A DNA stretch of 6,200 nt from Bryobacterales bacterium (GCA_003139735.1 PLGA01000067.1:1-6200); one strand, 5' to 3'; positions 1 to 6,050 are shown, counted from the first letter of the stretch. Notes: generated by a model not told the origin, from the sequence alone. Made by a program: numbers and translations.

Positions 1-4
1 TGTC

Positions 5-364
5 CTAATAAACTCCCGCTAGAATCACCAGCAGCAGGCCGCCGGGGCTGGTGGTCGGCTGGGTCGTAAAGAGGTGCTGGGCCATGGCCTGGGAATTCTC
101 GACAAGAACGTCGGCGGGCGGGGTCCTCAGGTGCGCTGCAATCAGACCAGGCACGGGCGAGGTGGTCTGTGGGTCCGGCTCGATCTCGAATGATTTCGTG
201 GGATCGCCAACGGTGGCGATGATCCGCTCCTTGATAAGCTGTCCGATGTCCGCGTCCATCGGGCTCTCGATCTCGCTGAGCACAGGCGCGGTGTTCTCAC
301 GGCGATGCGGCACCTCGTGGATGATGACGCGGCTGACCGTGAGCATCGCGAGATCGGCATGCAT
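5..364 (-). CDS. Nucleoid-associated protein (NdpA/YejK-like), N-terminal fragment, probably truncated
   Basis: The 119-residue product has a short beta-strand start (VSRVIIHEVPHR), then LSEIESPMDADIG, then SPVPGLIAAHL, and ends in NSQAMAQHLFTTQ..SPGGLLLVILAG. This order resembles the start of nucleoid-associated NdpA/YejK-type proteins, which bind the bacterial nucleoid. Those proteins are usually around 330-350 residues, so only about a third is present. Translation ends at a TAG (positions 7-5, read on the minus strand) directly after a hydrophobic strand that should continue into the body of the protein. That suggests a nonsense mutation or decay, although only four bases lie beyond it. 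The ATG at 364 is the longest start. An internal ATG at 346 (MLTVSRV) fits the family start equally well. GGAG lies about 15 nt before the first ATG, too far for a good ribosome-binding site. Family assignment is from remembered motif pattern and is moderate. Confidence 0.5.
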   Translation of the reverse strand: MHADLAMLTVSRVIIHEVPHRRENTAPVLSEIESPMDADIGQLIKERIIATVGDPTKSFEIEPDPQTTSPVPGLIAAHLRTPPADVLVENSQAMAQHLFTTQPTTSPGGLLLVILAGVY

Positions 365-402
365 GGGCGTTCCGCTAATCTCCGGGAATTAAACTGTATC
401 GT

Positions 403-418
403 ACATCCTGCGAGATGT
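403..418. promoter_or_regulatory. Short inverted repeat upstream of the NdpA-like gene
   Basis: ACATC (403-407) and GATGT (414-418) form a perfect 5-bp inverted repeat around a 6-nt spacer. It lies about 40-55 nt upstream of the minus-strand ATG at 364, next to a TACGAT hexamer (minus strand, about 398-403) that could act as a -10 box. An operator is possible, but five-bp arms are common by chance and no regulator is identified. Confidence 0.2.
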
Positions 419-420
419 CT

Positions 421-842
421 TAGGCAACCAATTCGCGCGCGTATGATCTGCGCGGGAAGACCGTGATTCCTCCGTTAGTTGTCCCGTTCAGGGAGATTAC
501 TCCTGAGAAACGCTTTGACCTTATCGGGGCTGCCCCGGCGCGACGGCGTCCGGGGGGCGGTTGTTGGTGACCGCCGGGGCAGCTTCGATAAGGTCGTTTG
601 AACGAAGCCGCTGGCGCATTCGCGGCTATGTATTTCGAATGGAATTTGCGAGGCGGCGGGGGTCGGGATAGTGGGTCTGGCTGGCGCGATGAAGGAGGCG
701 GAGCCTTGGTTGGGGCGGTTGGATTTGGATGCGGAGGTCGTGGGTTGCGGTGCAGAAGCCTCGGAGAGATGCTCCAAACGGAGAAAGACACACGTCGAGC
801 TTGCGCGCCGGAGCACGCTCATTGTCCGCGGCTGGGTGAAAC
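421..842. other. Gene-free stretch next to the IS91 remnant
   Basis: No open frame here has a recognisable product. The longest frames on the minus strand are proline/arginine-rich and lack domain character, as expected for random GC-rich DNA. The stretch lies directly downstream of the transposase remnant and contains the large inverted repeat at 517-595. Part of it, perhaps from about 517 to 842, may therefore be the non-coding end of the former IS91-type element. This is inference; the boundary cannot be fixed from the sequence alone. Confidence 0.4.
517..595. repeat. Large imperfect inverted repeat, 24-nt arms
   Basis: Arm 517-540 is the reverse complement of arm 572-595 except at two adjacent positions (GG at 527-528 against TT at 584-585). 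It matches over GACCTTATCG and over GCTGCCCCGGCG, around a 31-nt GC-rich loop. Twenty-two of 24 pairs is far beyond chance. The left arm also contains its own small hairpin (GGGGC-T-GCCCC). It lies about 250 nt beyond the 3' end of the IS91-type transposase remnant. HUH-type transposons carry subterminal palindromes, so this may be a transposon end; a dispersed extragenic palindrome is the alternative. Confidence 0.65.
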
Positions 843-1415
843 TCACGAGCTGTCATCGAAGCTCCGCCGGGACGCCAACTTTGACAGGAGCTGGCCAGCC
901 CGGAGCCTCTCGAGGACGTTCATGGGACCGCCGCAGCGCGGACAACGCCACAGGGGCGCTGCTGGGGGTGTCTGTAAACGTGGGCGCGGATGATCGCCGA
1001 GCAGTCGGCGGCGGAGCGGAAACAGTGCGCCGCGCCGCCGCGGAGCCAGGAACCCGAAGAAGCGGATGCGAATGAAACCTTTCGGTAGCACGTGGAGCAG
1101 GAACCGGCGCAGGAACTCGTTCGCCGATAGCGTCATTTTCCGCTGCTTGCCGCCGTGGGCGTAGTCCTTCCATCGGAACGTGACTTGACCGTCGGCAACA
1201 TTGAGAATGCGGTGATTGGAAATGGCTACGCGATGGGTGTAGCGCGCCAGATACTGCAACAAATGCTCCGGTCCGCGGAACGGCGGCTTGACGTATACGA
1301 CCCAGCTTTTACGAAACAGGGTTCGCAGGAACCCGCGAAACGCTTGGTCGGTTCGGATGGCTTGGAGCGCTCCAGGAAACTGAAGCGCACCCTGGCGGAA
1401 TGCATGCTTCAAGGC
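843..1415 (-). mobile_element. IS91-family insertion sequence remnant
   Basis: This is the stretch whose translation matches the C-terminal half of an IS91-family (HUH/Y2 rolling-circle) transposase. The 5' half of the transposase gene, encoding the zinc-binding and HUH domains, is absent. Beyond about 1415 the reading frame enters unrelated basic sequence. The element therefore cannot encode its own transposition. The true left boundary may lie farther left, near the inverted repeat at 517-595. IS91 elements have no terminal inverted repeats or target duplications, so ends cannot be read directly. Confidence 0.75.
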
Positions 1416-1541
1416 GATGATCCGCGCGCGCCCCTTGGGGATCAGGCGGCGCTTCTTCCTGGCGGCCTTCGCCGGCACCGGCGTCGCCGCCGCCTTTGGT
1501 TTCCGGGCAGCCGCCCAGCGGTTCTTCTGCGCGACAGCCAT
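843..1541 (-). pseudogene. IS91-family transposase, C-terminal half fused to a foreign basic N-terminus
   Basis: The open frame has 232 codons. Residues from about 43 (LKHAFRQGALQF) to the end match the distal part of IS91-type transposases: WVVYVKPPFRGPEHLLQYLA, then RYTHRVAISNHR, VTFRWKDYAHGGK, EFLRRFLLHVLPKGFIRIR, a GFLAPRRR stretch, and a C-terminal CPRCGGPM zinc-type motif (Cys200, Cys203). The catalytic YxxxY pair is Tyr97 and Tyr101. Full transposases of this family are about 380-420 residues and carry an N-terminal zinc-binding domain plus an HUH metal site; both are missing. Residues 1-42 are instead Ala/Lys/Arg-rich and belong to the fragment described at 1416-1573. With the metal site gone it should not nick DNA. 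No Shine-Dalgarno sequence precedes the ATG. The transposase identity is secure; whether the fusion is expressed is unknown. Confidence 0.85.
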
Positions 1542-1573
1542 GCGTCGGCGCGCGGCGGGATCAGGGTGCGCTT
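1416..1573 (-). pseudogene. Fragment of a lysine/alanine-rich protein with AQKxRWA repeats
   Basis: Read on the minus strand, this piece starts KRTLIP, then after a one-base frame change reads AARRRMAVAQKNRWAAARK, an Ala/Pro linker, and KKRRLIPKGRARII. The two segments look like tandem units of the type (K)RxLxPxxRxxIxxAxKxRW, seen in small basic, probably nucleic-acid-binding bacterial proteins. The unit after GRARII would be expected to continue AxxKxRWA, but the frame passes into IS91 transposase (LKHAFRQ) instead. The fragment therefore has a broken 3' end there, and at its 5' end it runs directly into copy A of the small gene family. The repeat similarity is my pattern recognition, not a database match. 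Confidence 0.45.
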
Positions 1574-1780
1574 GGGCGCTTCATCGCGCGCGAACGCGAC
1601 CGTCCTTTCGAAGCCCTGGGGCCAGTGATCAGCAAACGGACGCCGCCCCGGAACCGGTCCGCGGCGATCCAGGCTTCGTACGGCGGAGCGAGGCGCTGCC
1701 CGGCGGCCTCCACGGCCGCCTCGATGCGCTCCCGGCGGGCGGCGGAGATGCCCTTGGCAGGCGTGTGCGGTTAGGGGCAT
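1574..1780 (-). pseudogene. Copy A of an unrecognised small gene family (decayed)
   Basis: Read from the ATG at 1780-1778, the reconstruction is: MPLTAHAC; then, after one extra base near 1756, KGISAARRERIEAAVEAAGQ; then RLAPPYEAWIAADRFRGG, VRLLITGP; then, after one missing base near 1618, GFERTVAFARDEA. The two frame changes compensate, so the ends share a frame while the middle is out of frame; no single product covers it. The middle and distal parts match copy C and the proximal part matches copy B, at both DNA and protein level. The small-protein pattern is strand-helix-strand-like. I do not recognise the family. A small stem (AGGTG/CACCT, 1782-1795) sits just before the ATG. Beyond it, 1796-1926 holds nothing I can assign. 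Confidence 0.6.
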
Positions 1781-1926
1781 GAGGTGCGGTCACCTGGCCG
1801 ACACGGACTTCCTGGGTGTTCGCTGGCGCGAAGGGGATTTCGCGACAGAAATCGGGTCTCATCGGGACAGCGTCCCAGGCTGGGTCTTTCCGAGTGGCGC
1901 AATCCATTCCTAATCCATACCCCTCA

Positions 1927-1957
1927 CCCCCCCCAAGGTACAATTGTTTGAAACGTT
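1927..1957 (+). promoter_or_regulatory. Probable kinase promoter: C8 tract, TACAAT box, very short leader
   Basis: A run of eight C (1927-1934) is followed by AAGG and TACAAT (1939-1944), five of six matches to the -10 consensus. The hexamer ends 13 nt before the ATG at 1958, so a start point about 7 nt downstream would leave a leader of only about 7 nt. No purine-rich ribosome-binding site lies in the last 12 nt (GTTTGAAACGTT). No convincing -35 hexamer is present 16-18 nt upstream. Confidence 0.45.
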
Positions 1958-4573
1958 ATGCCCTTGGCTCGGGGAAGCCGCTTGGGTCCGTATGAGATCG
2001 TCGCGCCCATCGGCGAAGGCGGCATGGGCGAAGTGTACAAGGCGCGAGACACGCGCCTGGACCGCGTGGTCGCGATCAAGGTTTCGCACGCCAGATTCTC
2101 CGAACGCTTCGAGCGCGAAGCGCGAGCCGTGGCCGCCCTGAACCATCCCAACGTCTGTCAGCTTTACGATGTCGGTGAAAACTATCTTGTGATGGAGTTC
2201 ATAGACGGCGCTCCCATCGCGGCGCCTGACACACCCCGGAAACTCCTCGATCAAGCCGTGCAGATCGCCGACGGCCTGTCGACCGCCCACGCAGCCGGCA
2301 TCATCCATCGCGACCTCAAACCCGCCAACATCCTGATAACCAGCCCGCAGTCCTCCGATCCCGGACGTGTAAAGATCCTGGACTTCGGTCTGGCCAAGTC
2401 CGCCGCGAACGATTCGGCCCCTGACGACGCCACCCGCACCATCGCGATCACCGACCCCGGCACGACCGTCGGCACAGTCGCCTACATGAGTCCGGAGCAA
2501 GCCCGCGGCGCCGTCCAGCTAACGCCGCAGTCGGACCAATTCTCCTTCGGTCTCGTACTTTACGAGTTGTGCGTCGGGAAGCGCGCCTTCGTCCGCTCGA
2601 GCTCCGCCGAGACCATGACCGCCATCATCCGCGAGGACGCCGATCCGCTTCCCGCAACAGTCCCGGCACCCCTGCGGTGGGTGATCGATCGCCTGCTGGC
2701 CAAGGAACCGGCGGACCGGTACGACACCACCCGCGACTTGTACCGCGAACTGCGCCACCTCCGTGACCACTACGCCGGAACCAGCGCCCAGCAAATCCCG
2801 GCAGTCGAATCCGCTCCCGCCACGACTCCCGCCAAGCCGTACCGCACCTGGCCGATCGTTTCCCTGGCCGCCGTAGTGAGCCTAGCGGCTGGCATCGCGC
2901 TCGCAGCCTGGATGATCGCGCCCCGCCCAGCCGGTCTCTCTAAGTACAAGTTCACCCCCATCACGCGCGATGAAGCCACTGAGAGCTACCCGGCATGGTC
3001 CCCGGACGGCAAAAGCATCGCTTATATAGCGAACGTCCACGGCATCGATCAGGTGTTCACGAAGGTTGTCGGGTCGACGGAGACCGCGCAGCTTACGCAC
3101 TCCTTCAAAAGCTGTAGCCTGCCGTTCTGGGCGCCGGACGGAGCAACCATCTACTTCACTTCCGACTACGATCTTTGGGCGGTGGCGGCGTCAGGCGGTG
3201 CGCCGGAGCGGGTACTCGACAAGATCATCCGGGCGACTCTGCATCCAGACGGCAATACCCTCTTGTTCCAGCGCGATGGCAAAATGTGGATCGCTTCGCT
3301 GAAAGGAGGACCACCACGGGAACTCGCTTGGCAGCCCCCGCGCCACTCCGCGTCCTGGGCAAAGTTCTCACCCGATGGGTCCAAGCTGTTCGTGTTTGAC
3401 GGCCCGGACGTCTGGATTGTGCCCTATCCCGCGGGTACGGCGCGTAAGATCCTCAGCTCCGCCGCCGACGTGATTTTTGGCGCGGACTGGCTCCCGGACA
3501 GCCGTCATCTGATCATAGCCGAATCGACCAACGATCTTTCCTCGAGGATGGTCCTGATTGATGTCGCGGATGGCGCGCGGCAAGTGATCTATTCCAGCCC
3601 GGAGACTTTGCTCTATCCGTCCGTATCTCCCGACGGCAAGCGCATCGCCTATACCGCTGCCGCAACGGAGTGGGACGTTTTGGAGGTAGCGCTTCGCACG
3701 GGTAACGTACACACGATTCTGGGCGGAGGCGGAATATCCTGGTGGCCGGACTGGGCTCCCTCCGGCACGCACTACCTGGTTTCCACCGACCAGGCCGGCG
3801 ACTTCGACATACTGGACATCTCTCCGAATGGATTCTCGCGCCCGATGACCGAGGAGTCACGGGGGCCGGGCTTTGCCTTCGTTGCGACGCCGCGCTGGGC
3901 GCCGGACGGCAGCCGCTTCATTTTCAATTTGTCAGACGCCACCGGAGACCTGACGCTCATGTTGTCCAATGCATCCGGCGGCCACGCTATCGCCATCGCG
4001 AAGCTGGGACAGACCGCCGCGCTGTCACACTCCTGGTCTCCGGATAGCCAGTGGATCGCGGCCATAACCGGGCCGCCGGGGAAAGAACAAATCGTAAAGA
4101 TCAAGCCGATGGCCGGCGCAATCGCGGCGCTGGTGCCCAACGCCGTGCCGATGGCCGAAGACTACAGCGGACCAGAGTGGTCCCCGACCGGAGATTGGAT
4201 TCTGTATCCTTCGGCCGGCGGCATGTCGCTGGTCTCTCCGGACGGAGCCACCGTCCGTAAGCTCACTTCACACAAGTTCTCGGCATATGGCTTTTCGAAG
4301 GACGGCCGCCAGGTATATGGCGTCTTCCGTAACACCACCGGCGAAGGCGCGCAGTGGCAGCTCTACTCTGTAGACGTGGCGACCGGCGTGGAGAAGATGC
4401 TCGCGCCATTGGACTTGCCCGCCACCACCGACCGTGTCGTGGGGTTCAGTATGCATCCCGACGGCCAGCGCTTCCTCACGTCCATTGCCAAGTGGCCCTA
4501 CGATATCTGGATGCTCGAGGGTTTCGATCAGCCGCGCTCGAAAACCTGGCTCGAACGTCTGCTGCGGCGTTGA
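1958..4573 (+). CDS. Membrane-anchored Ser/Thr protein kinase with C-terminal PD40/TolB-like beta-propeller
   Basis: This 871-residue protein should phosphorylate Ser/Thr on partner proteins in response to a signal on the other side of the membrane. The Hanks-type kinase domain spans about 11-270. It has a Gly loop GEGGMG (19-24), catalytic Lys41 in VAIKV, alpha-C Glu54, HRDLKPAN (117-124), DFG (142-144), a Thr-rich activation loop (TTVGT, 169-173), SPE (178-180), SDQFSFG (192-198) and Arg254. All catalytic residues are present, so an active enzyme is expected. A Pro/Ala/Thr linker (about 275-297) leads to one hydrophobic helix (298-320). The remainder carries about twelve propeller motifs of the form xxWSPDGxxIxY, near 344, 389, 426, 467, 508, 553, 597, 645, 692, 739, 778 and 830. 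Spacing is 35-50 residues, consistent with two six-bladed propellers. The predicted topology is kinase inside and propeller in the periplasm. The start fits the family (MPLxxGxRLGPYEI). It is a single-gene unit. Substrate and ligand are unknown. Confidence 0.95.
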   Translation: MPLARGSRLGPYEIVAPIGEGGMGEVYKARDTRLDRVVAIKVSHARFSERFEREARAVAALNHPNVCQLYDVGENYLVMEFIDGAPIAAPDTPRKLLDQAVQIADGLSTAHAAGIIHRDLKPANILITSPQSSDPGRVKILDFGLAKSAANDSAPDDATRTIAITDPGTTVGTVAYMSPEQARGAVQLTPQSDQFSFGLVLYELCVGKRAFVRSSSAETMTAIIREDADPLPATVPAPLRWVIDRLLAKEPADRYDTTRDLYRELRHLRDHYAGTSAQQIPAVESAPATTPAKPYRTWPIVSLAAVVSLAAGIALAAWMIAPRPAGLSKYKFTPITRDEATESYPAWSPDGKSIAYIANVHGIDQVFTKVVGSTETAQLTHSFKSCSLPFWAPDGATIYFTSDYDLWAVAASGGAPERVLDKIIRATLHPDGNTLLFQRDGKMWIASLKGGPPRELAWQPPRHSASWAKFSPDGSKLFVFDGPDVWIVPYPAGTARKILSSAADVIFGADWLPDSRHLIIAESTNDLSSRMVLIDVADGARQVIYSSPETLLYPSVSPDGKRIAYTAAATEWDVLEVALRTGNVHTILGGGGISWWPDWAPSGTHYLVSTDQAGDFDILDISPNGFSRPMTEESRGPGFAFVATPRWAPDGSRFIFNLSDATGDLTLMLSNASGGHAIAIAKLGQTAALSHSWSPDSQWIAAITGPPGKEQIVKIKPMAGAIAALVPNAVPMAEDYSGPEWSPTGDWILYPSAGGMSLVSPDGATVRKLTSHKFSAYGFSKDGRQVYGVFRNTTGEGAQWQLYSVDVATGVEKMLAPLDLPATTDRVVGFSMHPDGQRFLTSIAKWPYDIWMLEGFDQPRSKTWLERLLRR

Positions 4574-4762
4574 CCTACGGCTCCGCGAGCGGAACGCAGC
4601 CTGTTGGTAACCGTGGAGCGGCGCGCCGCTGAGCGGCAATGTGATCGACCGGGAACGGCCAGGTAATTTCGCCCGAAATTCCACGAAATGGTTTCATCGA
4701 ACTGATTTGACGCGGGGTTTGAGATTACTCCCGGACGGGTCGTCGGCCACTCTGAAAGAGGT
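4574..4762. other. Intergenic spacer after the kinase gene, with short inverted repeats
   Basis: No gene is visible. A perfect 14-bp palindrome AGCGGCGCGCCGCT lies at 4617-4630, and a hairpin AATTTC-GCCC-GAAATT at 4665-4680, extended by GG/CC across a one-base bulge. Either could help end kinase transcription. Neither is followed by a T tract on the plus strand, so a classical intrinsic terminator is not supported. Confidence 0.35.
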
Positions 4763-4885
4763 CGCGGCGATCCAGGCTGCGAACGGCCGAAGCGAGGGAT
4801 CTATCCGTCGGCCTCCGCCGGCCGCCTCGATGCGCTGCCGGCGGGCGGCGGAGAGTCCCTTGCAGTCGAACGCGATCAGGGGCAT
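4694..4885 (-). pseudogene. Copy B of the unrecognised small gene family (5' half, then divergent)
   Basis: From the ATG at 4885-4883 the frame reads MPLIAFDCKGLSAARRQRIE, AAGGGRRIDPSLRPFAAW, IAA, then unrelated sequence to a stop near 4694. The first 40-odd codons match copy A: 1714-1748 and 4820-4854 differ at only one base in 35. Around 4763 the similarity to copies A and C stops, so the conserved distal half (VRVLITGPRGFERTVAF) is lost. Compared with copy A the centre carries insertions that change EAAVEAAGQRLA to EAAGGGRRIDPS. The frame stays open for 63 codons, so a short product is not excluded, but the truncation argues for a remnant. Similarity also seems to extend about 20 nt upstream of the ATG. 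Confidence 0.55.
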
Positions 4886-4901
4886 CGAGTCCGATCGCCT
4901 T

Positions 4902-4919
4902 GCCACCACTCGCGGTGGC
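4902..4919. terminator. Inverted repeat downstream of the methyltransferase gene
   Basis: GCCACC (4902-4907) and GGTGGC (4914-4919) form a perfect 6-bp stem with a 6-nt loop. It lies 38 nt past the stop of the minus-strand methyltransferase gene. No T tract follows on the minus strand, so a terminator role is only positional inference. The stem overlaps the region upstream of copy B. Confidence 0.25.
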
Positions 4920-4956
4920 GTCAATCCGCTGCAGAACCGCGTGGGTGACGCGACGC

Positions 4957-5610
4957 TCAGGTCCGCGTGATGCGCGCCAGCCAGGCCAGAATTCCTTCGG
5001 GGCCCATCCTGGTATCGAGTTTGGCGGGCTTGATCGAGCCTACCTGCCATCCCTTATCGAAGCTGGCCCTGATTTCGTCTCGGGTTATCCGGCGGGGGCC
5101 GAAATCCCCCGGTTGACGGTCGCTGAAGCACAGCATGAAGTAGCGGCCGCCTGACGGGATCACCGCGCGGAGGTTCTCGACGAACGAGCGACGGTCAGCA
5201 TCGTCGAGGACGTGGAACAGTCCGCAATCCAGCACTGTGTCGAATTGCTGGTCGAGAGAAGCCAACTGAAGAGCGTCATGGACCAGGAAGTGCGCGGTCA
5301 AGCCGCGGTCGCGGGCTTTGGCTTCGGCCAGAGCGATTGCGGCCGGGGCCGAATCGATGCCAGTCGCCTCCAGTCCCATGCTGGCGGCCATGAGAGCATG
5401 CTCGCCGGTCCCGCAACCGACGTCCAGGACCCGGCCCCGAAGGGCACCCGCTTGGGTCAGCGCCAGAAAGGCCGGTTGCGGCCGTCCGATATCCCAAGGG
5501 GGCGTGCCGGCATAGGACGCGTCAAAAGCCTCTGGCCGCCTCGGCCGCATTGCGCGGGGCAGTTCCGCGGCGTGGGTGGCCGGCGGCTCATTTTGTTCGT
5601 GGGTTCTCAT
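4957..5610 (-). CDS. Class I SAM-dependent methyltransferase
   Basis: This 217-residue soluble protein should transfer a methyl group from S-adenosylmethionine to an unknown, probably small-molecule, acceptor. Motif I is VLDVGCGTGEH (61-71), the Gly-rich SAM-binding loop. GIDSAP places the ribose-binding acid at Asp86, HDALQL (Asp112) is the adenine-side motif, and FDTVLDCGLFHVL (123-135) is the post-II strand. PSGGRYFMLCFSDRQPGDFGP (from 152) covers the next strand and the substrate-side loop. The entry motif SYAGTPPWDIGRPQPAF (32-48) is typical of a bacterial subfamily annotated only as class I methyltransferases. The length is normal for a single Rossmann domain. Residues 1-28 before the conserved part are poorly constrained, and ATG 5550 (MRPRRPEAF) is an alternative start; neither has a strong ribosome-binding site. 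It is divergent from the HU gene across a 135-nt spacer and complete at both ends. Confidence 0.9.
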   Translation of the reverse strand: MRTHEQNEPPATHAAELPRAMRPRRPEAFDASYAGTPPWDIGRPQPAFLALTQAGALRGRVLDVGCGTGEHALMAASMGLEATGIDSAPAAIALAEAKARDRGLTAHFLVHDALQLASLDQQFDTVLDCGLFHVLDDADRRSFVENLRAVIPSGGRYFMLCFSDRQPGDFGPRRITRDEIRASFDKGWQVGSIKPAKLDTRMGPEGILAWLARITRT

Positions 5611-5657
5611 GTCAGGTCGTCTCAGATCAGCATAATCCCTTCACGGGCCGCCGCCGA

Positions 5658-5702
5658 CAGTACCATCTTCGAACATTTCCATCGAAAAATGTTCTGGTAC
5701 TG
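5658..5702. promoter_or_regulatory. Two-part inverted repeat between divergent methyltransferase and HU genes
   Basis: CAGTACCA (5658-5665) pairs with TGGTACTG (5695-5702), and GAACATTT (5671-5678) pairs with AAATGTTC (5687-5694). Both stems are perfect 8-bp repeats, nested, with a 5-nt one-sided bulge (TCTTC, 5666-5670) and an 8-nt loop. The structure lies 47 nt from the methyltransferase ATG and 43 nt from the HU ATG. Its right edge abuts the likely HU -10 box, so an operator controlling one or both genes is plausible. A cruciform or structured RNA is also possible. Confidence 0.6.
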
Positions 5703-5738
5703 ATATCATCGTCTCATCGGCATCGGCCGAAATCGGAG
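5682..5738 (+). promoter_or_regulatory. Probable HU promoter and ribosome-binding site
   Basis: TATCAT (5704-5709) matches five of six -10 positions. A weak -35 (TCGAAA, 5682-5687) lies 16 nt upstream, inside the inverted repeat. A start near 5716 would give a leader of about 30 nt. GGAG (5735-5738) sits 7 nt before the ATG at 5746, a good ribosome-binding site that supports this start. Confidence 0.45.
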
Positions 5739-5745
5739 AATCACG

Positions 5746-6039
5746 ATGACACAGACGCAGATCGTCCAGACCCTCGCAGACAAGTGCGAGATCAACAAGA
5801 AGGTCGCGAAGAGCCTCTTGGACACGTTCGCCAACATGGCCGTTGCCGAGGTCAAGAAGAACGGCGTGTTCATCCTGCCCGGAATCGGGCGACTGGTCCG
5901 TGTTGCCCGCAAGGCGCGGATGGGCCGCAACCCCGCCACTGGTGAAACTATCAAGATCGCCGCGAAGACGGTTGTAAAGTTCCGCGTAGCCAAGGCCGCG
6001 AAAGACGCTATTGTGCCGCCGAAGAAAACGAAGGCATAG
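5746..6039 (+). CDS. HU-family DNA-binding protein
   Basis: This 97-residue basic protein has the standard HU/IHF length and fold order. An N-terminal helix pair starts MTQTQIVQTLADKC and continues KKVAKSLLDTFANMAVAEVK (18-37). The central strand turn is GVFILPGIGRL (40-50), followed by the DNA-embracing beta-arm with RNPATG (61-66), whose Pro63 is the intercalating residue. The family closing pattern KTVVKFRVAKAAKDAI (74-89) precedes a short lysine tail (PPKKTKA). HU proteins bind and bend DNA as dimers and compact the nucleoid. Against the family, GNFGxF is replaced by GIGRL, a variant I associate with Acidobacteriota and related phyla. GGAG with 7-nt spacing fixes the start. The gene stands alone, divergent from the methyltransferase and convergent with copy C. 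No terminator hairpin is visible after the TAG. Confidence 0.95.
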   Translation: MTQTQIVQTLADKCEINKKVAKSLLDTFANMAVAEVKKNGVFILPGIGRLVRVARKARMGRNPATGETIKIAAKTVVKFRVAKAAKDAIVPPKKTKA

Positions 6040-6050
6040 GGCGCAGACCG

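Noticed and set aside
420..993. Proline/arginine- or glycine-rich frames such as 420-791 (minus) and 598-993 (plus)
   Set aside because: No domain pattern and skewed composition. They lie in non-coding DNA beside the transposase remnant or opposite its coding strand.
1910..2500. A 196-codon minus-strand frame over the kinase start
   Set aside because: It is antisense to conserved kinase motifs and glycine/arginine-rich, with no family resemblance.
2519..2794. Long open frames on both strands inside the kinase gene, for example 2519-2794, 3368-3772 and 3772-4140 on the minus strand
   Set aside because: They lie within the kinase reading frame, have no recognisable domains, and are expected from GC-rich codon bias.
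493..4730. Shared 11-mer GAGATTACTCC at 493-503 and 4720-4730
   Set aside because: Flanks do not align, and a few 11-base matches are expected by chance in a window this size.
5671..5694. GAAC...GTTC arms as a LexA (SOS) box
   Set aside because: The Gram-positive type LexA box has four bases between GAAC and GTTC; here there are sixteen.
4957..6039. Methyltransferase and HU as a DNA-modification or defence pair
   Set aside because: The methyltransferase lacks the DPPY/NPPY motif of N6-adenine and N4-cytosine DNA methyltransferases and looks like a small-molecule enzyme. The genes are divergent, and no nuclease or other defence gene is nearby.
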